From Rhizobium sullae (GTDB taxonomy: Bacteria; Pseudomonadota; Alphaproteobacteria; Rhizobiales; Rhizobiaceae), in contig NZ_CP104144.1 in the NCBI RefSeq assembly GCF_025200715.1, positions 434,001 through 498,000 on the forward strand: a DNA stretch of 64,000 nt, in the 5' to 3' direction. A model generated the notes under the pieces. That model did no database searches, was not told the origin of the DNA, and saw only the letters and a list, made by a program, of their open reading frames with translations. The position numbers were made by a program, and so were the translations under genes. This document shows, piece after piece, positions 52,625 through 61,575 of this stretch (positions within the stretch are counted from its first letter, which is position 1; every line of letters begins with the position of its first letter).

Positions 52625-53641
52625 TCACTGCCTCAGGGCGCGCGTCGATTCTCTCAGGTTGAGTTCGACGGGCCACAATTCGTGGATATCCGAAACGGGC
52701 CGTCCCGCCAGCAATTGCAGCGTCAGGTCGGCACATCTTGCTCCGGCCGCCCGCATCGATGAACGGCTTGCCGAAAGCGAGGGCGCCATGTTTTCCGCCG
52801 TCAGGTAGGGAAATACGTCATCATGCGCGATGACCGAAACATCCTCTCCGATCTGCAGGCCGAGAGATCGGGCAGCGCGATAGACGCCGAGTGCCGTCAT
52901 CATCGATCCGGCCACGAAGGCTGTGGGAGGATTGGTGTTCTCGAGAAAGAAGCGGGCATGTCTAAATCCCAGCTCATCTGTGAATGTATCGTGGGCAATG
53001 AGCTGCGCATCATGCTCCAAGCCGCGTTCCTCGAAGGCCTTGCGGAAGCCGATATCGCGGTGGATTGAGTAAGTCAGCCCCTTGCGACCGTTGATCATTG
53101 CGATCCTGCGGTGCCCGAGATCAAGCAGATGTTCCGTCGATCGGCGGATTGCGCCCTCGTTGTCGATGTCCAGCCATGCGTGCGGGATGGCGATATCCGA
53201 TCGCCCATGCACGAAGAAGGGAATTCCGAGCCGGTCCAGAAGCTCGATGCGCGGGTCGTTCGGTTTGGGAGAGTGGACGATGATCGCGTCGACGCGCCGG
53301 CTTTCGGCGAGCCGCCTGTAGGTCAGCAGCTCTTCGTTATTATCGCGGTCCGCCATGGGGATCACGAGAATGTCGGTATCCTCCGACGCCAACCTCTCGG
53401 CCATGCCGGCCATGAATTCGGCGAAGTGGAATTCGCCGGCGCGCCCCATGATCACTCCGATCGCCCCCACGCGGCCGGTCTTCAGCCGCACCGCATTGAC
53501 ATTTGGCCGGTAACCCAGCCTCAGCGCTTCCTCAACGACGCGCGCGCGCGTCGTTTCGCTCACCTCGGGATAGCCGCTCAACGCCCGGCTTACCGTTGTT
53601 GGCGACAGCCCGACTTCTTTTGCGAATTCCTTGAGCTTCAT
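52625..53641 (-). CDS. thuR: LacI-family regulator of the trehalose/maltose operon
   Basis: 338-aa repressor. The helix-turn-helix MKLKEFAKEVGLSPTTVSRALSG begins at the start chosen here (53641); the longer frame from 53698 has no ribosome-binding site. The effector domain shows DNEGAIRRSTEHLLDLGHRRIAMING. It is divergent from thuE with two AAATCGATTT-centred palindromes in the gap (53725-53740 and 53905-53917). This is the arrangement known for rhizobial thuR, whose inducer is trehalose-related. Confidence 0.9.
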   Translation of the reverse strand: MKLKEFAKEVGLSPTTVSRALSGYPEVSETTRARVVEEALRLGYRPNVNAVRLKTGRVGAIGVIMGRAGEFHFAEFMAGMAERLASEDTDILVIPMADRDNNEELLTYRRLAESRRVDAIIVHSPKPNDPRIELLDRLGIPFFVHGRSDIAIPHAWLDIDNEGAIRRSTEHLLDLGHRRIAMINGRKGLTYSIHRDIGFRKAFEERGLEHDAQLIAHDTFTDELGFRHARFFLENTNPPTAFVAGSMMTALGVYRAARSLGLQIGEDVSVIAHDDVFPYLTAENMAPSLSASRSSMRAAGARCADLTLQLLAGRPVSDIHELWPVELNLRESTRALRQ

Positions 53642-53724
53642 TCGAACACGTTCTGTTGGACCTCGCGGATCAATGGCGGATTGTTGACGGTTCGGCAATC
53701 TCGTCTATCACCGCCTGGCACGAT

Positions 53725-53740
53725 TTGAAATCGATTTCAA
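53725..53740. promoter_or_regulatory. ThuR operator 1
   Basis: TTGAAATCGATTTCAA is a perfect 16-bp palindrome centred on CG, 84 bp upstream of thuR. It shares its core with the site at 53905. Confidence 0.8.
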
Positions 53741-53904
53741 TAATTTGATCCATTTGAACTTGGACCATCGCTCACATTCGAGCGTGCTGTATTCTACATA
53801 AATCATTGAAAAACAATGATAAATATAACTTTTGCACATGGTTTGACGCCGCTAGGGAGCCACCCTTGACGGTTGAAAAAAGTTTTGCAATGCTCAGTTT
53901 AGCC

Positions 53905-53917
53905 AAATCGATTTCAA
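53905..53917. promoter_or_regulatory. ThuR operator 2
   Basis: AAATCGATTTCAA repeats the core and right arm of operator 1 and lies 27 bp upstream of the thuE start. It is ideally placed to block thuE transcription. Two sites 180 bp apart could support looping. Confidence 0.7.
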
Positions 53918-53944
53918 TTTTCGTCTGGCAACGGGAGGACTACT

Positions 53945-55210
53945 ATGAAATACCGTTTGATGGCCGCCGTTTCGGCGGTTTCGATGATCTGTACCTTGAA
54001 TTTGGCGGCGGCAGCCGAGCTTTCCTTCGCGGCGAGTTCGACGGGGAACAACCTCGAGTTCTTCCGCAAGCAGTTTGTCGTCTTCGAGGAGAAGACTGGC
54101 CACAAGGTCAATATTGTGAGCATGCCGTCGTCGAGTTCGGAGCAGTTCTCGCAATACCGGCTGTGGCTCGCTGCCGGAAACAAGGATGTCGATGTCTATC
54201 AGACTGACGTCATCTGGGCGCCGCAGCTCGCCGATCAGTTCGTGGACCTGAAAGAAGCCGCCAAGGATGTGGCTGGTCAGTTTTTCCCCTCGATCATCGC
54301 CTCGCAGACGGTTAATGGGCGCCTCGTGGCGCTGCCTATGTATACCGATGCTCCGGCGCTCTACTATCGCAAGGACCTGCTCGAGAAATATGGCAAGCAG
54401 CCGCCGAAGACCTGGAATGAGCTTGCGGAAACCGCCAAGGAGATCCAGGACAAGGAGCGCACGGCCGGTCAGAAGGATATGTGGGGCTTCGTCTTTCAGG
54501 GAAACTCCTATGAGGGCCTCACCTGCAATGCACTGGAATGGGTAAAGTCCTCCGGCGGCGGTCAGCTCGTGGAGCCGGACGGCACGATCTCGATCAACAA
54601 CGAAAAGGCCGCTGCCGCCATCGAACGTGCGAAGGGCTGGGTCGGCACGATCTCGCCTCCGGGCGTGCTTGCCTATCAGGAAGAAGAATCTCGCGGCGTC
54701 TGGCAGACCGGAAATGCCGTCTTCATGCGCAACTGGCCGTATGCCTATTCGCTCGGCAACGGCGCAGACAGCGCCGTGAAGGGCAAGTTCGACGTCACGA
54801 CGCTTCCCGTTGCCACCGCCGGCGACAAGCCGTCGTCGGCACTCGGCGGCTGGAATCTTGCGGTTTCGAAATATTCGGACGAGCAGGAAGCGGCTATTGA
54901 GCTCGTGAGGTTCCTGGCGTCGGAGGAGGTTCAGAAGGCGCGCGCCATCGAACTTTCCAACCTGCCGACCCTGACTGCGCTTTACGACGACAAGGATGTC
55001 GCTGCCGCGCAGCCTTTCATGCCGGAGTGGAAGCCGATCTTCCAGGACGCCGTGCCGCGTCCTTCGGCAACGGCCAAGGTGAAGTACAACGAGGTGTCCT
55101 CAAAGTTCTGGACGGCCGTACACAATACACTGTCCGGCAGCGGGACCGCGGCGGAAAACCTCGAACTCCTCGAGGCCGACCTGACGACCCTGAAGGGCGA
55201 TAGCTGGTGA
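53945..55210 (+). CDS. thuE: Trehalose/maltose ABC transporter substrate-binding protein
   Basis: 421-aa periplasmic family 1 sugar receptor. A Sec signal peptide is present (cut near LAAAAEL, about residue 23-25), followed by the sugar-receptor region with WxAGxxDVDVYQTDVIWAPQLADQF-type residues and a YYRKDLLEKYGKQPPKTWNEL segment. GGGAGG precedes the ATG. It is the first gene of thuEFGKAB, with a strong hairpin after it. The operon order with ThuA and ThuB identifies the substrate as trehalose, and by known breadth of the system also maltose and sucrose. Confidence 0.93.
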   Translation: MKYRLMAAVSAVSMICTLNLAAAAELSFAASSTGNNLEFFRKQFVVFEEKTGHKVNIVSMPSSSSEQFSQYRLWLAAGNKDVDVYQTDVIWAPQLADQFVDLKEAAKDVAGQFFPSIIASQTVNGRLVALPMYTDAPALYYRKDLLEKYGKQPPKTWNELAETAKEIQDKERTAGQKDMWGFVFQGNSYEGLTCNALEWVKSSGGGQLVEPDGTISINNEKAAAAIERAKGWVGTISPPGVLAYQEEESRGVWQTGNAVFMRNWPYAYSLGNGADSAVKGKFDVTTLPVATAGDKPSSALGGWNLAVSKYSDEQEAAIELVRFLASEEVQKARAIELSNLPTLTALYDDKDVAAAQPFMPEWKPIFQDAVPRPSATAKVKYNEVSSKFWTAVHNTLSGSGTAAENLELLEADLTTLKGDSW

Positions 55211-55215
55211 GTATG

Positions 55216-55245
55216 GGAACCGGCGGCCGGAAAGCCGCCGGTTCC
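55216..55245 (+). promoter_or_regulatory. Intercistronic hairpin between thuE and thuF
   Basis: Perfect 12-bp stem (GGAACCGGCGGC / GCCGCCGGTTCC) with a 6-nt loop, 5 bp after the thuE stop, with no T-run. It matches the placement of the other post-binding-protein hairpins. Confidence 0.75.
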
Positions 55246-55280
55246 GTCTCCAGAAGTCTCAAGCACGGGATAGCCGTTTC

Positions 55281-56267
55281 ATGGGCGAAATCGTAGTTTC
55301 ACAAGCGGCCAAACCGCCAGCCTCCGCCTTGAGGTCCACAACCGAATTGCGCTCCGAGCGCGTTCGATCGGCCTGGTTGTTTCTGGCACCGACACTGTTC
55401 ATACTGGCGGTGGTGGCCGGGTGGCCGCTGTTCAGGACGATTTATTTCAGCTTCACGAACGCGTCGCTTACCGATCTTGGCAATGCGCAGTTCATCGGTT
55501 TCAGCAACTATCTCTCTTGGGTCACGCTGAAGAGCGGACGCACCATCTATCGCGGGCTGCTTGCCGATCCGGTCTGGTGGAGTGCAGTCTGGAACACTGC
55601 CAAATTCACGCTGCTTTCAGTGACGATCGAAACCATGCTTGGCCTTGTCGTTGCGCTCGTTCTCAACGCGCAGTTTGTCGGACGCGGCATCGTGCGCGCT
55701 GCGATCCTCATTCCCTGGGCCATACCGACGATCGTTTCGGCAAAGATGTGGGCCTGGATGCTCAACGACCAATTTGGCATCCTGAACGATATCCTCCTCG
55801 GATTCGGTCTCATCAGTCAGAAGATCGCCTGGACCGCCAATCCGGAGACGGCGATGATTGCGGTCCTGATCGTCGATGTCTGGAAGACGACACCCTTCAT
55901 GGCGCTTCTCATTCTCGCCGGACTGCAGATGGTGCCTGCGGATATCTACGAAGCCGCCAGGATCGACGGCGTCAATCCGGTCAAGGTCTTCTGGCGGCTG
56001 ACGCTGCCCTTGATCCGGCCGGCCATCATGGTCGCGGTGATCTTCCGGATGCTGGATGCGATGCGCATCTTCGATCTGATCTATGTGCTGACGCCCAACA
56101 ACGCCCAGACCAAGACCATGTCGGTCATGGCGCGCGAGAACCTGTTCGACTTCGACAAGTTCGCCTATGGTGCAACCGCTTCGACAGTCCTCTTCCTCAT
56201 CATCGCCTCCGTCACCGTGCTCTACATCTGGTTCGGACGCGTCAAGCTCGGCGGGGAGGAACGCTGA
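55281..56267 (+). CDS. thuF: Trehalose/maltose ABC transporter permease, MalF type
   Basis: 328-aa inner-membrane permease with six helices after a cytoplasmic N-terminus of about 30 residues. The EAA loop IYEAARIDGVNPVKVFWRLTLPLIRP (about residues 222-247) is textbook carbohydrate-class. Its stop overlaps the thuG start by one base (TGATG), so translation is coupled. The ribosome-binding site is weak (GGGAT), which may lower its level relative to ThuE. Confidence 0.93.
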   Translation: MGEIVVSQAAKPPASALRSTTELRSERVRSAWLFLAPTLFILAVVAGWPLFRTIYFSFTNASLTDLGNAQFIGFSNYLSWVTLKSGRTIYRGLLADPVWWSAVWNTAKFTLLSVTIETMLGLVVALVLNAQFVGRGIVRAAILIPWAIPTIVSAKMWAWMLNDQFGILNDILLGFGLISQKIAWTANPETAMIAVLIVDVWKTTPFMALLILAGLQMVPADIYEAARIDGVNPVKVFWRLTLPLIRPAIMVAVIFRMLDAMRIFDLIYVLTPNNAQTKTMSVMARENLFDFDKFAYGATASTVLFLIIASVTVLYIWFGRVKLGGEER

Positions 56268-57097
56268 TGCTGCTCTCGGTCACAAAAAACACGCTCTTCT
56301 ATCTGCTCGTCGCAGTCATCGTCATCCTCGCGGTCTTTCCGTTCTACTATGCGATCCTCACGAGCCTGAAGACTGGCACGGCGCTTTTCGAGGTCAATTA
56401 CTGGCCGGTTTCGATTTCATTCGGCAACTATTCGTCGGTGATGAGCCAAGGCGGCTTTGTCCGCAGCCTTGGCAACTCCGTGCTAATCGCCTTGGTCGTG
56501 GTTGCCGCGTCGCTGCTGCTTTCCATCACGGCATCCTTCGCCCTGGCGCGCGTGAACTTTCGCGGGCGCGCGCTTTTGATGCTGACGATCCTGTCCGTGT
56601 CGATGTTCCCGCAGATTGCGGTTCTCGCAGGCCTCTTCGAGCTCATCCGGTGGATCGGCATCTTCAACACGCCTTTCGCGCTGATCTTTTCGTACATGAT
56701 CTTCACACTGCCGTTCACCGTCTGGGTACTCACGACCTTCATGCGCGAACTGCCGATCGAGATCGAAGAGGCGGCGATCGTCGACGGCGCCTCGCCCTGG
56801 GTTATCATCACCCAGGTCTTCATGCCGCTGATGTGGCCTGCGCTCGTCACCACCGGCTTGCTTGCCTTCATTACCGCCTGGAACGAATTCCTCTTCGCAC
56901 TAACTTTCACATCATCAAACACACAACGGACCGTGCCGGTCGCCATCGCGCTGCTTTCAGGCGGCAGCCAATTCGAAATTCCTTGGGGCAACATTATGGC
57001 GGCTTCGGTCATCGTCACCGTACCGGTTGTTGTCCTCGTCTTGATATTCCAGCGCCGGATCATCTCGGGGCTGACTGCCGGCGGCGTTAAAGGTTGA
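56267..57097 (+). CDS. thuG: Trehalose/maltose ABC transporter permease, MalG type
   Basis: 276-aa permease. The start at 56267 overlaps the thuF stop and follows GGGGAGGA; a longer open frame upstream is only a shadow of thuF. Six helices are predicted, and the EAA loop IEEAAIVDGASPWVIITQVFMPLMWP (about residues 163-188) is clear. The N-terminal LAVFPFYYAILTSLK is typical of MalG-type subunits. It is followed by thuK after 12 bp. Confidence 0.94.
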   Translation: MLLSVTKNTLFYLLVAVIVILAVFPFYYAILTSLKTGTALFEVNYWPVSISFGNYSSVMSQGGFVRSLGNSVLIALVVVAASLLLSITASFALARVNFRGRALLMLTILSVSMFPQIAVLAGLFELIRWIGIFNTPFALIFSYMIFTLPFTVWVLTTFMRELPIEIEEAAIVDGASPWVIITQVFMPLMWPALVTTGLLAFITAWNEFLFALTFTSSNTQRTVPVAIALLSGGSQFEIPWGNIMAASVIVTVPVVVLVLIFQRRIISGLTAGGVKG

Positions 57098-57109
57098 GGG
57101 AGCAGAACA

Positions 57110-58135
57110 TTGGCAGAAATCCGCCTAGACAATATCCGCAAGAGCTTCGGCGCCTTCGAGGTCATCAAGGGTGTGAGCATGGACATCCGCCGCGGCGAAT
57201 TCATGGTTTTCGTAGGCCCGTCCGGATGCGGCAAGTCCACGCTGCTGCGCCTTATCTCCGGCCTTGAGGACATCACGTCCGGCACGCTTTCCTTCGACGA
57301 CAAGGTGGTAAACCAGCGTGCGCCGTCGAAGCGAGGCATCGCCATGGTGTTCCAATCCTATGCGCTCTATCCGCATATGACCGTCTTCGACAACATGGCC
57401 TTCGGCATGAAGCTATCGGGACGGACGAAGGATGAATGCCGGCAGCGCGTCGAACAGGCAGCCGGCATGCTGCAGCTTTCACCCTATCTCGACCGCCTGC
57501 CGCGCCAGCTGTCGGGCGGGCAGCGTCAGCGTGTCGCGATCGGCCGGGCGATCGTTCGCGATCCCAAGGTCTTTCTCTTCGACGAGCCGCTGTCTAACCT
57601 CGATGCCGCCCTGCGCGTGGCAACAAGGCTGGAGATCGCCAAGCTCCACCGCAGCATGCACAACACGACGATGATCTATGTGACGCACGATCAGGTAGAG
57701 GCCATGACGCTTGCAGACCGGATATGTGTTTTGCGCGACGGCGTCGTTGAGCAGGTTGGCACACCCTTGGAGCTCTATGAGACCCCGAACTCGCTCTTCG
57801 TTGCCGGCTTCATCGGCTCGCCGAAGATGAATTTCCTGTCCGACGGACTGGCGCAGCCTTACAATGCCCATACGATCGGCGTGCGCGCCGAGCATGTCCG
57901 GATCACGTCGCAGGCGGCCGTGTGGAGCGGGACGGTCATCCATTCGGAAATCCTTGGCTCCGACAGTTTCGTCTATCTGGACATCGGTGCCGACGAGCCG
58001 TTTATCGTCCGGGAAACCGGCGTCTCCGGCCACCGGCCGGGTCAAAAGCTCGGCGTTGCGCCGATCACCGATCACATACACCGTTTCGACCAATCCGGCC
58101 GCGCGCTTGCAAAGGCATCCGTGCGCGCTGCTTGA
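57110..58135 (+). CDS. thuK: Trehalose/maltose ABC transporter ATP-binding protein, MalK/UgpC type
   Basis: 341-aa ATPase. The start codon is TTG at 57110: GAGGGAG lies upstream, and the following [17 protein letters not shown] is the standard MalK N-terminus, so no ATG start is needed. Motifs are Walker [13 protein letters not shown]-loop [11 protein letters not shown], signature [12 protein letters not shown], Walker [14 protein letters not shown] and switch VTHDQ. A TOBE domain follows from about residue 240. The unusual start may moderate its synthesis. Confidence 0.94.
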   Translation: MAEIRLDNIRKSFGAFEVIKGVSMDIRRGEFMVFVGPSGCGKSTLLRLISGLEDITSGTLSFDDKVVNQRAPSKRGIAMVFQSYALYPHMTVFDNMAFGMKLSGRTKDECRQRVEQAAGMLQLSPYLDRLPRQLSGGQRQRVAIGRAIVRDPKVFLFDEPLSNLDAALRVATRLEIAKLHRSMHNTTMIYVTHDQVEAMTLADRICVLRDGVVEQVGTPLELYETPNSLFVAGFIGSPKMNFLSDGLAQPYNAHTIGVRAEHVRITSQAAVWSGTVIHSEILGSDSFVYLDIGADEPFIVRETGVSGHRPGQKLGVAPITDHIHRFDQSGRALAKASVRAA

Positions 58136-58200
58136 CCATCCACGAAGGACTGATCTACCTCCCAAGGATCGATCCGCCTCACATCGCAAGGAGTAACGAC

Positions 58201-58986
58201 GTGTCAATTCGCACCATTGTCTGGGGTGAAAACATCCATGAGAACACCAACGACGTCGTCAGGGAAATTTACCCCGACGGCATGCACACCACGATCGCCA
58301 GTGCGCTGAACAGTGATCCGGTAATCAAGGCGACGACGGCGACGCTGCAAGAGCCGGAACATGGGCTTACCGAAGCCCGGCTTGCCGAAACCGATGTGCT
58401 CACCTGGTGGGGCCACAAGGATCACGGCGCGGTCTCCGACGAGGTCGTCGAGCGCGTCGCCAAGCGCGTTTGGGAAGGCATGGGGCTTCTGGTGCTGCAT
58501 TCCGGACATTTTTCGAAGATCTTCAAGCGGCTGATGGGCACGCCCTGCGCGCTGAAATGGCGCGAGGCGGGCGAACGCGAGCGCCTGTGGGTCATCAATC
58601 TGCGCCATCCGATCGCCGCCGGTCTCGACGAGAATTTCGTTCTTGAGAACGAGGAGATGTATGGTGAGCAGTTCTCGGTTCCCGAGCCGCTGGAAACGGT
58701 GTTCATCTCTTGGTTCCAGGGCGGCGAGGTGTTCCGATCCGGCATGACCTGGCGGCGTGGGGCGGGCAACATCTTCTACTTCCGCCCCGGTCACGAGACC
58801 TACCCGACCTATCACGATGCCAATGTCCGCAAAGTGCTGATCAACGCTGTCAAATGGGCCTACAACGCGCAGGGAGCCCTCAAGGGCATCACCGATGCGC
58901 CGAACGTCCCGGTGGAGAAGGCGCCCGAGCCGATTGTGGAGCGCGGCCCGAAATTGCACCAGGCCGGCGAAGCCGGTTATCGCTGA
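58201..58986 (+). CDS. thuA: ThuA-family trehalose utilisation protein
   Basis: 261-aa protein with a glutamine-amidotransferase-like (ThuA) fold; no catalytic cysteine is evident. Family motifs include [58 protein letters not shown] and [13 protein letters not shown]. The start is GTG at 58201 after AAGGAG. With ThuB it is needed for trehalose/maltose breakdown in Sinorhizobium. More recent work on ThuAB points to a 3-keto-disaccharide route, which I recall but cannot verify here. It is 10 bp ahead of thuB. Confidence 0.93.
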   Translation: MSIRTIVWGENIHENTNDVVREIYPDGMHTTIASALNSDPVIKATTATLQEPEHGLTEARLAETDVLTWWGHKDHGAVSDEVVERVAKRVWEGMGLLVLHSGHFSKIFKRLMGTPCALKWREAGERERLWVINLRHPIAAGLDENFVLENEEMYGEQFSVPEPLETVFISWFQGGEVFRSGMTWRRGAGNIFYFRPGHETYPTYHDANVRKVLINAVKWAYNAQGALKGITDAPNVPVEKAPEPIVERGPKLHQAGEAGYR

Positions 58987-58996
58987 GGGGACACGG

Positions 58997-60112
58997 ATGA
59001 GACTTCTTGTTCTCGGCACAGGCTCGATGGCGCGTAGCCAGATCAGCCATTTCAAACTGAACGAAGGCGTCGAAGTGGTCGGTGCCGTCGATACCGATCC
59101 GGCACGCCTTGCCGAATTTGCCGATCATTTCGGCATTGAGAGACGTTTCCTTACGCTAGAGGAGGCGATCGCCTGGGGTGGGTTCGATGCGGCGACGAAC
59201 GTCACGCCGGACCGTGTCCACCATCCAACGACGATGGCGCTCATTGCCGCGGGCAAGCACGTGTTCTGCGAAAAGCCGCTGGCGGAGAACTATGCGGATG
59301 CTCTGGAGATGACCAATGCCGCCGAGGCGGCCGGCGTGATCAATATGGTGAATCTGACCTATCGCAATGTGGCGCCACTGCAGCGCGCCCGCGAGATGGT
59401 GCTCGCCGGCGAGCTCGGTACGATCAAGCACGTGGAAGCATCCTATCTACAGAGTTGGCTCGTCTCTCGCGCCTGGGGCGATTGGCGCACGGAATCGCGC
59501 TGGCTTTGGCGCCTTTCCACTGGTCACGGTTCGAACGGCGTGCTCGGCGATGTCGGCATCCATATCCTCGATTTTGCCTCCTATGGTGCGGCAACCGACA
59601 TTGATCACGTCTTTGCACGGCTGAAGACCTTCAATAAGGCGCCGGGCGGTCAGATCGGCGAATATATGCTCGACGCCAACGACAGCTTCACCATGTCGGT
59701 GGACTTCGCCAACGGTGCGCTCGGCGTCATTCATGCCAGCCGCTGGGCGACGGGTCATCTGAATGAGCTGAAGCTGCGCATCTACGGCGAGCGCGGTAGC
59801 CTGGAGGTCATACACCGGCCGAACGGATCGCAATTGCGCGGCTGCTTCGGCGAGAACGTCGAGACGGCCACCTGGGCGGATATCGATGTTCCGCCGGTGC
59901 CGACCAACTACCAGCGTTTTGCCGAAGCGGTCGCGACCGGCAAACAGCTTGACCCGAACTTCCGTCACGCCGCCAACCTGCAGAAGGTCATCGATCTTGC
60001 GATCGTCTCGGAAAGGGAGCGTCGCGAGCTCAATCTATTGTCGGCGGACGACGGCATGACACCCGGACCGGAAGGCGCCGGCAACGTGGAGGTGCTGCCG
60101 ATCGCCGTGTAA
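58997..60112 (+). CDS. thuB: ThuB, Gfo/Idh/MocA-family oxidoreductase
   Basis: 371-aa NAD(P)-dependent oxidoreductase. The Rossmann motif is RLLVLGTGSMA, the conserved HVFCEKPLA holds the catalytic-site lysine, and the substrate-domain histidine appears in GDVGIHILDF. ATG 58997 is reached after GGGGACACGG. It works with ThuA, probably oxidising the disaccharide before cleavage. A close paralogue lies 146 bp downstream. The C-terminus is about 15 residues longer and different from that of the paralogue. Confidence 0.93.
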   Translation: MRLLVLGTGSMARSQISHFKLNEGVEVVGAVDTDPARLAEFADHFGIERRFLTLEEAIAWGGFDAATNVTPDRVHHPTTMALIAAGKHVFCEKPLAENYADALEMTNAAEAAGVINMVNLTYRNVAPLQRAREMVLAGELGTIKHVEASYLQSWLVSRAWGDWRTESRWLWRLSTGHGSNGVLGDVGIHILDFASYGAATDIDHVFARLKTFNKAPGGQIGEYMLDANDSFTMSVDFANGALGVIHASRWATGHLNELKLRIYGERGSLEVIHRPNGSQLRGCFGENVETATWADIDVPPVPTNYQRFAEAVATGKQLDPNFRHAANLQKVIDLAIVSERERRELNLLSADDGMTPGPEGAGNVEVLPIAV

Positions 60113-60258
60113 GCACCATCGCACTCCGTATTGCCATGCGGCCGGTCGAGGGCCGTATGGCCGGATGTTTGAGCCCTGCCTTGACGAAGCATGAAAGAAG
60201 GACGGGCGCAGATGCCAACCCGGCCGCCTGGCCGGCCGCAAGCAGAAGGAGCAAAATA

Positions 60259-61350
60259 ATGAAACTAATCATACTTGGCACGGGTTGGTGGGCGAACACG
60301 CACGCCACGAGTTTCTCGGAAATCGCAGATGTGGAGATCGTCGCGGCGGTCGATAGCGATGATGTGCGCCTGCGCGCCTTTGCCGCCCGGCACGATATTC
60401 CGCTGACCTTCAATTCACTGGACGATGCGCTTGCCTGGGGCGAGTTCGACGCGGCAACCAATGTCACTCCGGACCGCGTCCACTATGCCACCACCTTGGC
60501 CCTGCTTGCCGCCGGCAAGCACGTCTTTTGTGAAAAACCGCTGGCGGAGAATTTCGCCCAGGCCGCGGAGGTGGCCGACGCCGCCGAGAGGTCGAAACAG
60601 ATAACGATGGTAAATCTCACCTATCGCAACGTCGCGCCGCTGCAGAAGGCCCGGCAGATGGTGCTGAACGGCGACATCGGTCAGGTCCGCCACTTCGAGG
60701 CCTCCTATCTGCAAAGCTGGCTCGTTTCGAAGGCGTGGGGCGACTGGGCGACGCAGCCACAATGGCTCTGGCGCCTGTCGAGCAAGCACGGGTCGAACGG
60801 CGTTCTCGGTGATGTCGGTATTCACATTCTCGACTTCGTCGTCTACGGGACCGGAAGCGAGATCAAGACCGCCGCTGCGCAACTGAAAACCTTCGAGAAG
60901 ACGCCCGGCAACAGAATCGGCGAGTACGAACTCGACGCCAACGACAGCTTTGTGATGATGGCCGAACTGCAGAACGGCGCTTTGGGCGTGATCCATGCCA
61001 GCCGCTGGGCAACCGGACATCTGAACGAACTGCGGCTGCGGGTTCACGGCGACAAGGGCGCGATCGAAGTCATCGATACGCCGAATGGCCCGACGCTCAG
61101 GATTTGCGCCGGCGCGGATGCTGACAATGCGATCTGGCGGCAGGTGCATGTCGAACCCGTTCCGACGAACTTCGAGCGGTTCGCAGAGGCTGTCAGAACC
61201 GGCGTCGAGCAGGAGCCATCCTTCCGGCATGCCGCTAATCTGCAGGAGGTCATCGATCACGCGCGCATCTCGGCCGCCAGTCTTCCCGCGCTGATCATCG
61301 CCGCTCAAAGCGGGCAATATGGTGGAGGAGGCGCCAAGCGCCACATTTAA
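60259..61350 (+). CDS. Second ThuB-like Gfo/Idh/MocA oxidoreductase (tandem paralogue)
   Basis: 363-aa paralogue of ThuB, aligning over almost its full length. Blocks such as NVTPDRVH, AAGKHVFCEKPLAEN, MVNLTYRNVAPLQ, EASYLQSWLVS, HGSNGVLGDVGIHILDF and HASRWATGHLNEL are identical or nearly so, whereas the N-terminal 45 residues, including the glycine-rich loop (ILGTGWWA), differ. AAGGAGC lies ahead of ATG 60259. The 146-bp gap after thuB is GC-rich with CCGG repeats that could form hairpins. Divergence in the cofactor and entry regions suggests a different disaccharide or cofactor rather than redundancy. Confidence 0.9.
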   Translation: MKLIILGTGWWANTHATSFSEIADVEIVAAVDSDDVRLRAFAARHDIPLTFNSLDDALAWGEFDAATNVTPDRVHYATTLALLAAGKHVFCEKPLAENFAQAAEVADAAERSKQITMVNLTYRNVAPLQKARQMVLNGDIGQVRHFEASYLQSWLVSKAWGDWATQPQWLWRLSSKHGSNGVLGDVGIHILDFVVYGTGSEIKTAAAQLKTFEKTPGNRIGEYELDANDSFVMMAELQNGALGVIHASRWATGHLNELRLRVHGDKGAIEVIDTPNGPTLRICAGADADNAIWRQVHVEPVPTNFERFAEAVRTGVEQEPSFRHAANLQEVIDHARISAASLPALIIAAQSGQYGGGGAKRHI

Positions 61351-61364
61351 GCGGATTTAGAAAG

Positions 61365-61540
61365 GTGCGGTCGGACGCGGGCAGTAAAATTCCGATCGCG
61401 GGCATTCAGGAAGCCGGGCTGGATGGCTTCTGGATCGATCGTGCGCTGAAGGCGAACGGGATAGAAAGCCACGTCGTCGATCAGGCTTCGATAGCAACCT
61501 CGAGCAGTCGGCGACGAGCGAAGACGGACAGGTTATGCAT
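61365..61540 (+). mobile_element. IS110-family transposase fragment
   Basis: The frame contains EAGLDGFWIDRALKANGIES, then HVVDQASIATSSSRRRAKTDRL. This is the N-terminal DEDD domain region of IS110/IS116/IS902 transposases (V-D-P-A-S-I, then R-R-R-A-K-T-D). Only about 50 residues remain, and the catalytic C-terminal half with its serine is missing. It starts 15 bp after the thuB-like stop and ends abruptly in AT-rich DNA, so it marks a past insertion or rearrangement. Confidence 0.7.
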
Positions 61541-61553
61541 AAAATGTGCATAA
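61533..61553. repeat. Inverted repeat A with ATGCAT core
   Basis: TTATGCA (61533-61539) and TGCATAA (61547-61553) flank a 7-nt spacer. It resembles inverted repeat B at 61652-61674. Confidence 0.55.
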
Positions 61554-61575
61554 TAATAATAAAAAAGCCCGTGCC

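Noticed and set aside
55421..56266. Long 5' extension of the thuG frame
   Set aside because: It is the +2 frame of thuF; thuG starts at 56267 with a ribosome-binding site and a normal MalG N-terminus.
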